A stretch of DNA of 64,000 nt from Xylanimicrobium pachnodae JCM 13526 = NBRC 107786 (GTDB lineage Bacteria; Actinomycetota; Actinomycetes; Actinomycetales; Cellulomonadaceae): positions 62,001 to 126,000 of the forward strand of contig BCWJ01000003.1 of NCBI GenBank assembly GCA_001592145.1, read 5' to 3'. Below the pieces are notes generated by a model. The model made no database searches. It saw only the letters and a program-made list of their open reading frames with translations, and was not told where the DNA came from. Both the position numbers and the translations under genes were made by a program. Of this stretch, positions 8,427-16,461 are shown piece by piece (position 1 is the first letter of the stretch; every line of letters begins with the position of its first letter).

Positions 8427-9596
8427 TTGCAGGTCATCGCTGGTGAGGTCGACTGTTCACCCGCCGACGTCGGGTTCGACGAGAGCCGGGCCGACGCCCT
8501 GCTGCGCCACTTCGGGCGCCTGATCGACGAGGGCAAGCTCCAGGGCGCCTCGTACTGCCTCTCGCGGGGCGGACGGGTGTTCCTGCACGGCGCCATCGGG
8601 GCGCGCTCCTGCCTGGACGGCGACGACTCCGCCCTGCGGCCCGACGACCTCCAGTTCGTCGCGTCGATGACCAAGGTGTTCACGGCGACGGCGATCATGC
8701 AGCTCGTCGAGGACGGGCTGATCCGCCTGGACCAGGGCGTGGGCGAGATCCTGCCGCAGTTCGCCACGCCGCCGTTCGACCGGATCACCCTCTTCCACCT
8801 GCTGACGCACACCTCCGGGATGCACCCGGACACCGGCTGCCTGCCCAACAAGTACGAGGTCAACTACTGGGGTGCCATGGAGTACGCCTACCGGTTGTAC
8901 GACGCCGCATCGGGTGAACCGTTCGACCCGATCGCGGCGGCCCTCGCCGTCGGGGTGCGCGACGAGCCGAACCGGCAGTGGCTCTACTCGACGTTCGGGT
9001 ACGTGGTGCTCGGCTGGGTGATCGAACAGGTCACGGGTCGTTCGGCGCACGCCGTCATCGAGGACCGGATCGCCGCACCGCTCGGCCTGGCGGACACGTT
9101 CTTCGCCCCGCCGTCGGACGCGTTGGACCGGTACATGGTCACGCCGTGGTTCTCGAACCGGATCGAGAAGGCCCGCCGCGGGGAGGACATCTTCCGCGGC
9201 CTGCCCGGCACGGGCGGCGGGATGAGCTCCACCCCGTACGACCTCAACCGGCTCGGCAACGCGTTCCTCAACGGGGGCGTGCTGGACGGTGCCCGGATCC
9301 TGGGGCGCAAGACCGTGGAGAAGATGACCACGCCCGCGGTCGCGCTGCCCAACTACTGCTGGGGGGCCGACGGGGCGCCGCGCCGCTACGGCATCGGCTT
9401 CGACATGGTGGACCGGCTGGAGTTCACGTTCTCGGACAGCACCTACTGCCACGAGGGTGCCGGGTACGTGCAGCTCGTCGTCGACCCGCGTGAGGAGCTC
9501 GTCTCCTCGGTGTTCGTGCCGTTCACCGAGCCGGGTCAGTTCCACCCCGAGGCGCTGCACGGCACGCAGAACGTCATCTGGTCAGGGCTGACGTGA
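8427..9596 (+). CDS. Serine hydrolase, class C beta-lactamase/esterase fold
   Basis: The 389-residue protein has the SxxK catalytic motif SMTK at residues 80-83, a YST at 187-189 in the position of the class C YxN motif, and HEGAGY in the position of the third (KTG-like) motif. These fit the EstB/DD-peptidase-like group better than a true beta-lactamase. There is no signal peptide, so it is probably cytoplasmic. The start is a TTG: GGGAGGAG lies 6 nt before it, whereas extending the frame upstream enters antisense YdcF sequence. Its stop overlaps the GTG of the ABC-2 permease, so it leads a four-gene operon with an exporter. A role in hydrolysing an amide or ester compound that the exporter also handles is inference. 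Confidence 0.85.
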   Translation: MQVIAGEVDCSPADVGFDESRADALLRHFGRLIDEGKLQGASYCLSRGGRVFLHGAIGARSCLDGDDSALRPDDLQFVASMTKVFTATAIMQLVEDGLIRLDQGVGEILPQFATPPFDRITLFHLLTHTSGMHPDTGCLPNKYEVNYWGAMEYAYRLYDAASGEPFDPIAAALAVGVRDEPNRQWLYSTFGYVVLGWVIEQVTGRSAHAVIEDRIAAPLGLADTFFAPPSDALDRYMVTPWFSNRIEKARRGEDIFRGLPGTGGGMSSTPYDLNRLGNAFLNGGVLDGARILGRKTVEKMTTPAVALPNYCWGADGAPRRYGIGFDMVDRLEFTFSDSTYCHEGAGYVQLVVDPREELVSSVFVPFTEPGQFHPEALHGTQNVIWSGLT

Positions 9597-10441
9597 CCGC
9601 CGCGCCGATGGCGCGGCAGGGGATGCGGGGGTGGACGCGGGGCTGGGCGGTCCTGCGGGCCGTGTCGGTGGTCACGTACAAGGAGTGGGCGGCGTACCGC
9701 ACGCACTCGCTCGTGTCCGCGTTCGTGGGGCCGGTCTACTTCGTGGTCCAGTACTTCATCTGGACGGCGGTGTACGCCGACGCCGGCACGCTGCACGGCC
9801 TGGAGCTCACGCAGATGATCCGGTACTTCGGCGCCGCGACCCTGATCGGCTACCTGACCATGGACTTCGCTGACTGGAACCTGTCGATGCTGGTGCGCAC
9901 GGGCCGGTACCTGACGTTCGCGCTGCGCCCGGTGCACCACCGCTCGTTCGCGTTCGCGCAGAAGGTGGGGCACCGCACGCTGGGGTTCGCGTTCGAGTTC
10001 GTGCCGTGCCTGGCGATCTTCGTGCTGCTCTTCCGGGTGGACATGCGTCCCGCCGCCATCGGGTGGCTGGTCGTGACGCTGGCGCTGGCCTTCCTCATGG
10101 GCTTCCTGGTGCGGTACTGCCTGGGGCTCACCTCGTTCTGGCTCGTGGAGGCCGGTGGGCTGCAGGGCGTGTTCGCGCTGCTCAGCGGGCTGTTCTCGGG
10201 TGCGCTGATCCCGCTGGTCTTCTTCCCGCACTGGCTGCAGGTGGCGCAGTTCTTCCTGCCGTTCCAGTACATGGTCTACGTCCCGGCGATGGTGTTCACG
10301 GGCACGTACTCGCTGGGCAGCATCGCGATGTCCGTCCCGCAGGTGGTGGGCTGCCAGGCGGGCGCCGTCGTCGTCATGTACGCGCTGAGCGAGGTGCTGT
10401 ACCGGGCGGCGATGCGGCGGTTCACGGATGCGGGCAGCTGA
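9593..10441 (+). CDS. ABC-2 family transporter permease, first subunit
   Basis: This 282-residue membrane protein has about six hydrophobic segments (starting near residues 40, 75, 133, 150, 185 and 235) and resembles the ABC-2 family permeases that occur as tandem pairs with one ATPase. It starts with GTG overlapping the hydrolase stop by 4 nt and ends 1 nt into the next permease. It would form half of the channel of an exporter. The substrate is unknown. Confidence 0.85.
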   Translation: MTAAPMARQGMRGWTRGWAVLRAVSVVTYKEWAAYRTHSLVSAFVGPVYFVVQYFIWTAVYADAGTLHGLELTQMIRYFGAATLIGYLTMDFADWNLSMLVRTGRYLTFALRPVHHRSFAFAQKVGHRTLGFAFEFVPCLAIFVLLFRVDMRPAAIGWLVVTLALAFLMGFLVRYCLGLTSFWLVEAGGLQGVFALLSGLFSGALIPLVFFPHWLQVAQFFLPFQYMVYVPAMVFTGTYSLGSIAMSVPQVVGCQAGAVVVMYALSEVLYRAAMRRFTDAGS

Positions 10442-11226
10442 TGCGCCGCTATCTGGCCGCCTACCGCGTCTGCCTGCGGATCGCGGTGCGGCAGGCCACC
10501 ACCTACCGGGCCAGCTTCGTCCTGTCGAGCCTCATCGCGCTCGCGGCCAACCTCGCCTTCCCGTTGGTCACCGTGCTGATCTACGGCTCCGGGGCCGGGT
10601 TCCCCGGCTGGACGGCCGACGAGGTGCTGCTGATCCAGGCTGTGTTCACGCTGTCCACCGGCCTGTCGGGGATGGTGCTGGGCGCGGTGGTCTGGGTGAC
10701 CACGCTGCGGGTGCGCGAGGGAACGCTCGAGGTGGTGCTGCTCAAGCCCCTGCGCCCGCTGCCCTTCATCGTGCTGACCACGGTGCAGCCCGAGAGCGCG
10801 GGTGTCGGCCTGGGAGGCGCGGTGCTGATGGGCTGGGCGGCGTCCCGCTCGGTGCACGGGCTCACCGCCGCCGGGGTGCTGGCGTTCCTCGGGCTGTTCG
10901 TGGCCGGGCTGTGCGTCATGGCCGGGGTGGCCCTGATCATGGCGGCAACCTCGTTCCGGTGGGTGGGGAACGCCCGCCTGCCGGAGATCGCCGACAGCGT
11001 GCACGCGTTCGGCCGCCACCCGCTGCGAGTCTTCCCGGGGGCCGTGCAGGGGGCGGTCACGTTCGTCGTGCCCGTGGCCATGGTGGGCTTCTACCCGGCG
11101 TCGGCCCTGCTGGGGCGCGAGGCGGCCGGCATGTGGCCGGCGGCGGCGATGTGCGTGGCCTTCCTGGCCGGGGGCGTGTGGCTCTACCACCGGCAGATCC
11201 GGAACTATCAAGGGGTGGGCGGGTAA
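10441..11226 (+). CDS. ABC-2 family transporter permease, second subunit
   Basis: The 261-residue protein has about six membrane segments and the pattern RVREGTLEVVLLKPL between the second and third segments, which is typical of this ABC-2 permease pair family. Its ATG overlaps the previous stop by one base (TGATG), so the two are translationally coupled. It should pair with the first permease and the downstream ATPase. Export of a compound linked to the serine hydrolase is inference. Confidence 0.85.
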   Translation: MRRYLAAYRVCLRIAVRQATTYRASFVLSSLIALAANLAFPLVTVLIYGSGAGFPGWTADEVLLIQAVFTLSTGLSGMVLGAVVWVTTLRVREGTLEVVLLKPLRPLPFIVLTTVQPESAGVGLGGAVLMGWAASRSVHGLTAAGVLAFLGLFVAGLCVMAGVALIMAATSFRWVGNARLPEIADSVHAFGRHPLRVFPGAVQGAVTFVVPVAMVGFYPASALLGREAAGMWPAAAMCVAFLAGGVWLYHRQIRNYQGVGG

Positions 11227-11231
11227 CGCCG

Positions 11232-12212
11232 ATGGAACCTGTCATCGAGGTCGAAGGCCTCTCCAAGAGCTATGTGACCTACCGGCGCGGCAAGGGCCTG
11301 CTGCGCCGTGAGCGCGTCACCGTCACGGCCGTCGACGACGTCTCCCTGACCATCGGTGCGGGCGAGATCTGCGGGATGCTGGGCCCCAACGGGGCGGGCA
11401 AGTCCACCACGATCAAGATGCTGTGCGGCGCCCTGCTGCCGTCCGCGGGCACCGTGCGCGTGCTCGGGTATGAGCCGTTCCGCGACCGGCGCCGCTACGT
11501 CCAGGAGATCGGCGCGGTGTTCGGCCAGAAGTCGCAGCTCGTGTGGGACATCGCGCCGATCGACAGCTTCGCGATGAACAAGGCCATCTACGCCGTTCCC
11601 GACGCGCAGTACCGCGAGACGCTGGACGAGCTCGTGACGCTGCTCGACGTGGCCGACAAGATCCAGGTGCCCACGCGCGTGCTCTCGCTGGGGGAGCGCA
11701 TGAAGTGCGAGTTCATCATGGCCATGCTCCACCGGCCGAAGGTCGTGTTCCTCGACGAGCCGACCATCGGCCTGGACGTCATCGCGAAGGCCGCGATCCG
11801 GGACTTCGTGCGCGGCATGCAGGCCCGCGGCACCACGTTCGTGCTCACCACGCACGACCTGGAGGACGTCGAGCGGCTAGCCGAGCACGTGGTGATCATC
11901 GGCGGCGGCACCAAGGTCTTCGACGGCACCCTCCACGACCTGCGCCGCAGCCTGGGCGAGACCAGGATCGTCGAGCTGACCCTGGCCCGGCCGGCGGGCG
12001 GCGCGGATCTCGCCGGCCTCGGCGCGGCGGGCCTCGCCGTCGTCGGGCGGCGCTCCGAGCTGGAGGTCACGATCGAGGCAGACCTGCGGTCGCTCAACCC
12101 CGCCGAGCTGCTCGCCACCCTCTCGCAACGCCTGGAGATCACCGACATCTCCATCCGGGAGCTCCCCATGGAGCGGGTGATCACCGAGATCTACGCCACG
12201 AACGGGCGGTGA
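11232..12212 (+). CDS. ABC transporter ATP-binding protein of the ABC-2 exporter
   Basis: This 326-residue ATPase has Walker A GPNGAGKST (about residues 55-63), a Q-loop at GAVFGQKSQLVWD, the signature LSLGERMKCEF in place of LSGGQ, Walker B VVFLDEPTIGLD and switch His in TTHD. The LSLGERMK form is usual for ATPases paired with this ABC-2 permease family. A tail of about 80 residues follows the core, like a regulatory domain. The ATG at 11232 follows the permease stop by 5 bp. The 3' end overlaps the convergent DUF4031 gene by 22 bp. Confidence 0.93.
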   Translation: MEPVIEVEGLSKSYVTYRRGKGLLRRERVTVTAVDDVSLTIGAGEICGMLGPNGAGKSTTIKMLCGALLPSAGTVRVLGYEPFRDRRRYVQEIGAVFGQKSQLVWDIAPIDSFAMNKAIYAVPDAQYRETLDELVTLLDVADKIQVPTRVLSLGERMKCEFIMAMLHRPKVVFLDEPTIGLDVIAKAAIRDFVRGMQARGTTFVLTTHDLEDVERLAEHVVIIGGGTKVFDGTLHDLRRSLGETRIVELTLARPAGGADLAGLGAAGLAVVGRRSELEVTIEADLRSLNPAELLATLSQRLEITDISIRELPMERVITEIYATNGR

Positions 12213-13111
12213 TCCAGCGCGGCCAGCTCCGCGCGGAGGTTGGCCGCCGCCCGCTGTGACCAGCGCGCTCGCGCCTGCGGGGTGCGGTAGAGGGAGGGCA
12301 GGGAGAGCAGCTGCTCCAGGACCTCGCCCCGCCCGCGGCGGAAGTCGCCGTCGGGCACGTGCCCGTACTCGGCGCGCACCTGCTGGGCGTACCGGGTGTA
12401 CCGGGCCGGAGCGCCGCCCAGCACGGCCAGGTCGGCGTCGCTGACGAGGGCGCCAGGAACGTCGCCCGGCTCCGGGTCGTGGGTCGCGGTCACCAGCACC
12501 AGGCGTGCGACGTCGTCGGCGGCCACCCCGGGGAACGCGCCGAGGAGGCTGACGGCGAGGGTCGCGGACCGCTCCTCGTCGCGGTTCGCCTCCCCGCCGT
12601 GGACGGCGTCGTGGAACCACACGGCCAGGCGGGCGGTCCGTGCGGCGTGCGCGCCGAGCCCGGACCCGGCGAGCAGCAGGTCGAACGCGTCGAGCGTCGC
12701 GGCCAGGTGCAGCCGCCCGTGGTAGACGCGGTGCGGTTCGTTCCAGCGGGTGAACAGGTCGTCGCCGACGGCGATCCAGGCCGCATCGTGTGCCGACGAC
12801 GGCGTAGCCAGCCGTGCCCACCGCGCGGTCAACGCGGCGCGCGAGGCCGGGAACCGCTCGCGGCCCGGCACCCGCACCCCGGACGCGCCGAGCCGGCGGG
12901 CCAGGGTGCCCCCGTCGACGGGGACCGCCCCGGCCGCCACCAGGTCGTCATGGCGCCGGTCGGGGACGTCGTAGTGGTCCAGGTCGAAGCCCCGGTCGGG
13001 CAGGTCGGCCGCGCGCGCGAAGGTGCGCAGCTCGTGCAGCGACGTGTCGGAGACGAGGTGCGACCACAGCCGCCCGTGCGCGGGCCACGCCGGCGGATCG
13101 ATGAGGATCAC
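12191..13111 (-). CDS. DUF4031 domain fused to an HD-type predicted phosphohydrolase
   Basis: The 306-residue protein starts with a DUF4031 domain (about 1-85; MILIDPPAWPAHGRLWSHLVSD is nearly diagnostic). It continues with an HD-superfamily domain (about 105-290) that shows metal-ligand motifs YHGRLHL, WFHDAVH and NRDEERS, plus a late Asp in VSDADLAVLG. Such HD proteins are predicted metal-dependent phosphohydrolases of unknown substrate. The GTG start lies 7 nt after TAGGAT. The convergent overlap with the ABC ATPase gene means read-through would give antisense RNA at both 3' ends. Confidence 0.85.
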   Translation of the reverse strand: MILIDPPAWPAHGRLWSHLVSDTSLHELRTFARAADLPDRGFDLDHYDVPDRRHDDLVAAGAVPVDGGTLARRLGASGVRVPGRERFPASRAALTARWARLATPSSAHDAAWIAVGDDLFTRWNEPHRVYHGRLHLAATLDAFDLLLAGSGLGAHAARTARLAVWFHDAVHGGEANRDEERSATLAVSLLGAFPGVAADDVARLVLVTATHDPEPGDVPGALVSDADLAVLGGAPARYTRYAQQVRAEYGHVPDGDFRRGRGEVLEQLLSLPSLYRTPQARARWSQRAAANLRAELAALDHRPFVA

Positions 13112-13118
13112 GCGCCTG

Positions 13119-13124
13119 ATCCTA
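13119..13124 (-). promoter_or_regulatory. Leaderless -10 box of the DUF4031-HD gene
   Basis: The minus strand reads TAGGAT, seven bases, then the GTG start. Confidence 0.55.
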
Positions 13125-13152
13125 CGAACCCCACATCCAGAGGGGCGGTGGG

Positions 13153-14334
13153 TCAGGCGATCGCGGCGACCGACTGGCGGGCGATGGCCAGCTCCTCGTT
13201 GGTGGGCACCACCATGACGAGCGGGCCCTCGTGACCGTCGGGGGAGATGCTGCGCGGCTCCTTGGACCGGACCGAGTTCTTGGCCGGGTCGACGGCCAGG
13301 CCCAGGAACCCGAGCGCGTCGGCCACCTCCTGGCGGATGGGGTAGGAGTTCTCGCCCACCCCGGCGGTGAAGGTCAGCACGTCGATGCCGCCCATGACGG
13401 CCGCGTACGCGCCCACGTACTTCACGAGGCGGTGGCGGTACACGTCGAGCGCGGCGATGGCCAGGGCGTCACCGGCGTCGGCGGCGTCGCGCAGGTCGCG
13501 CATGTCGGCGCGCCCGGACAGGCCCAGGATGCCGGACTTCTTGTTGAGCAGGTTGTCGATGTCGTCGACGCTCATGCCGGCGACGCGCTTCAGGTGGAAC
13601 ACGATGGCCGGGTCCAGGTCGCCCGAACGGGTGCCCATGACCAGGCCCTCCAGCGGGGTGAGCCCCATGGAGGTGTCCACGGCCACGCCGTTCACGACGG
13701 CCGACGCCGACGCGCCGTTGCCCAGGTGCAGCACCACCTGCTTGAGGTCGTCCCGGCCGAGGACCTCGGAGACCTTCTGCGACACGTACTCGTGCGAGGT
13801 GCCGTGGAAGCCGTAGCGGCGCACCTGGTACTGCTCGGCCACGCCGCGGTCGATGGCGTAGGTGTACGCGGCCGGGGGCAGGGTGGAGAAGAACGCGGTG
13901 TCGAAGACGGCCACGTGCGGCACGTCGAACAGCTCGCGCGCCGCGACGATGCCGGTCAGGTTGGCGGGGTTGTGCAGCGGGGCCAGCGGGATCAGCTCGC
14001 GGATGCCCTCGACGACGTCGTCGTCGATCACGGTGGGCGCCGAGTAGTGGGTGCCGCCGTGCACGACGCGGTGGCCGACGGCCACGATCCCGGCCTCGTC
14101 CAGCGACGGGCCGTGCTCCTGGAACAGGTCGAGCACCAGGTGCAGCGCGACGGCGTGGTCCTTGATGGGCGCCTCGACCTCGTGCTCGGCGTCGCCTGCC
14201 TCGTGGACCACACGCCCCGACTCGAGGCCGATGCGCTCGACGAGCCCGACGGCGAGAACCTCTCCCGTGGAGGGGTTCAGCAGCTGGTACTTCAGCGACG
14301 ACGAACCGGAGTTCAGGACGAGGACTGTGCTCAC
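13153..14334 (-). CDS. ackA: Acetate kinase
   Basis: The 393-residue protein converts acetyl-phosphate and ADP to acetate and ATP. It carries the family start VLVLNSGSSSLKYQL, the GHRVVHGGTHYS and FHGTSHEYV motifs, HLGNGASA, and the ATP-site FTAGVGENS. The length is normal. The GTG start overlaps the pta stop by 4 nt, so it is translationally coupled. It is the last gene of the phosphoketolase-pta-ackA operon. Confidence 0.97.
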   Translation of the reverse strand: MSTVLVLNSGSSSLKYQLLNPSTGEVLAVGLVERIGLESGRVVHEAGDAEHEVEAPIKDHAVALHLVLDLFQEHGPSLDEAGIVAVGHRVVHGGTHYSAPTVIDDDVVEGIRELIPLAPLHNPANLTGIVAARELFDVPHVAVFDTAFFSTLPPAAYTYAIDRGVAEQYQVRRYGFHGTSHEYVSQKVSEVLGRDDLKQVVLHLGNGASASAVVNGVAVDTSMGLTPLEGLVMGTRSGDLDPAIVFHLKRVAGMSVDDIDNLLNKKSGILGLSGRADMRDLRDAADAGDALAIAALDVYRHRLVKYVGAYAAVMGGIDVLTFTAGVGENSYPIRQEVADALGFLGLAVDPAKNSVRSKEPRSISPDGHEGPLVMVVPTNEELAIARQSVAAIA

Positions 14335-16421
14335 TCGGGGGCTCCCTGGGCCTGGATCGCCGTGATGGCGACCGTGTTGATGATGTCCTGGACGAGCGCG
14401 CCCCGGGACAGGTCGTTGACCGGCTTGTTGAGGCCCTGGAGCACCGGGCCCACGGCCACGGCACCGGCAGAGCGCTGCACGGCCTTGTACGTGTTGTTGC
14501 CCGTGTTGAGGTCGGGGAACACGAAGACCGTCGCGCGGCCGGCGACGTCGGACCCCGGCAGCTTGGACGCCGCCACGGCGACGTCGACCGCGGCATCGTA
14601 CTGGATGGGCCCCTCGACCGAGAGGTCGGGGCGGCGCTCCTTGACCAGCGCGGTGGCGGCGCGGACCTTGTCGACGTCGGCGCCCGAGCCGGACTCGCCC
14701 GTCGAGTAGCTGAGCATGGCGATGCGGGGCTCCACCCCGAACTGGGCCGCCGTCGCCGCCGAGGCGATGGCGACGTCGGCGAGCTGCTCGGCGGTCGGGT
14801 CGGGGATGACGGCGCAGTCGCCGTACACCAGCACCCGGTCCTCGAGGCACATGAGGAACACGCCGGACACCGAGGAGATGCCGGGGGCGGTCTTGATGAT
14901 CTCGAACGACGGCCGGATGGTGTGGGCCGTGGTGTGCGCGGCGCCCGAGACCATGCCGTCGGCGTCGCCTAGGTGCACCATCAGCGTGCCGAAGTACGAG
15001 ACGTCCGTGACCACCTCGCGGGCCCGCTCGATGGTCATGCCCTTGTGGGCGCGCAGGCGCGTGTACTCGGCGGCGTAGCGCTCCACGTGCTCCGGGTCGT
15101 GCGTCGACAGCACCTGGGCCGCGGAGATGTCGAGGCCCAGCTCGGCGGCGCGGGCCCGCACGGCGACCTCGTCGCCCAGGATGGTCAGGTCGGCGATGCC
15201 GCGGGCCAGCACCGACGACGCGGCGCGCAGGATGCGGTCGTCGGAACCCTCGGGGAGCACCACGCGGCGGCGGTCGCCGCGGGCGCGCTCGATGAGCTCG
15301 TACTCGAACATCAACGGGGTCACCGCCGTGGGGCGGGGCACCTCGAGCCGGGCCAGCAGGTCGGCGCCGTCCACCGACGCCTCGAACAGGCCGCGGGCCA
15401 CGTCGATCTTGCGCGTCGCGTCCAGCGACATGCGGCCCGTGGTCTGCCCGGCCGTGCGGGCCACGGGGAACGTGTCCTGCTCGGTGACGATGATCGGCAC
15501 GTGCGGCTGCAGGCCGGCGATGAGCTGGCCGGTGCGGCCGCCGGGGGTGAGCCCGCCGGTCAGGATGATGCCGGCCAGCGACGGGAAGCTCGCTGCGGCC
15601 TGCGCGGAGAGCAGCGAGAGGATGACGTCGGAGCGGTCGCCCGGCGTGATGACCACGGCGCCGTCGCTGAGGTGGTCGAGCAGGTGCTCGGTGGACATGG
15701 CGCCCACCAGGACGTCGAGCGCCTCGCGGGACAGCAGCTCAGGGTCACCCAGCCACAGGGTGCCGTCCACCGCCTCCATGAGCTGCGCGACCGTGGGGGC
15801 GTGCAGGAACGTCTCCTCCGGCACCACCCACACGGGCAGCCCCGGGTCGGCGGTCACCGCGGCGAGGTCGGCCGGCGTCGGGCCGTCGTACCGGTTGATC
15901 ATCACGCCGATCGGCTGCGCGTGGTTGTTGCGCAGCTCGACCAGGCCGATCTGGGTCAGCGCCCGGATCTCCTCGTCCGCGCGGCCGTGGCCCGAGACCA
16001 CGAGCAGCACCGGGGCGCCCAGGTTCGCCGCGATGCGCGCGTTGAACGCGAGCTCCGTGGGGGAGGACACGTCCGTGTAGTCGGTGCCCAGCACCAGCAC
16101 CGCGTCGCAGAGCGCGGAGATCTCGTGGAACCGCGCCACGATGCGGCTCATGGCGGCGTCGGGGTCCGCGTGGACGTCCTCGTACGTGACGCCCACCGAG
16201 TCGTCGTAGCTGAGGTCGACGCCGTCGTGCTCGAGCAGCATCTCCAGCACGTGGTCCCGCCCGGCGACCGCGACCTGGCCGGCGGCCACCCGCGACACCG
16301 GCCGGAAGACGCCGACGCGCAGGCCCTGACGGACCAGCAGGTCGATGACGCCCAGGGCGATCGTGGACTTGCCGGACTCCCCCTCGGGGGAGGCGATGAC
16401 GATGGTGCGCTTGGACGGCAT
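14331..16421 (-). CDS. pta: Phosphate acetyltransferase, long form with DRTGG-type N-terminus
   Basis: This 696-residue enzyme interconverts acetyl-CoA and acetyl-phosphate. The N-terminal third has a P-loop-like BioD/CobQ-type domain (EGESGKSTIALGV) and a DRTGG domain, and the last 330 residues are the PTA catalytic domain (VVLPEGSDDRIL, MVSGAAHTTAHTIRP, FPDLNTGNNTYKAVQRSAGA). AAGGAG lies 9-10 nt before the ATG. It sits between the phosphoketolase gene (40 bp upstream) and ackA (4-nt overlap). Confidence 0.97.
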   Translation of the reverse strand: MPSKRTIVIASPEGESGKSTIALGVIDLLVRQGLRVGVFRPVSRVAAGQVAVAGRDHVLEMLLEHDGVDLSYDDSVGVTYEDVHADPDAAMSRIVARFHEISALCDAVLVLGTDYTDVSSPTELAFNARIAANLGAPVLLVVSGHGRADEEIRALTQIGLVELRNNHAQPIGVMINRYDGPTPADLAAVTADPGLPVWVVPEETFLHAPTVAQLMEAVDGTLWLGDPELLSREALDVLVGAMSTEHLLDHLSDGAVVITPGDRSDVILSLLSAQAAASFPSLAGIILTGGLTPGGRTGQLIAGLQPHVPIIVTEQDTFPVARTAGQTTGRMSLDATRKIDVARGLFEASVDGADLLARLEVPRPTAVTPLMFEYELIERARGDRRRVVLPEGSDDRILRAASSVLARGIADLTILGDEVAVRARAAELGLDISAAQVLSTHDPEHVERYAAEYTRLRAHKGMTIERAREVVTDVSYFGTLMVHLGDADGMVSGAAHTTAHTIRPSFEIIKTAPGISSVSGVFLMCLEDRVLVYGDCAVIPDPTAEQLADVAIASAATAAQFGVEPRIAMLSYSTGESGSGADVDKVRAATALVKERRPDLSVEGPIQYDAAVDVAVAASKLPGSDVAGRATVFVFPDLNTGNNTYKAVQRSAGAVAVGPVLQGLNKPVNDLSRGALVQDIINTVAITAIQAQGAPE

Positions 16422-16461
16422 GGGGTGACTGCTCCTTCTGATAACCGCGGGTTCGCGGGGG

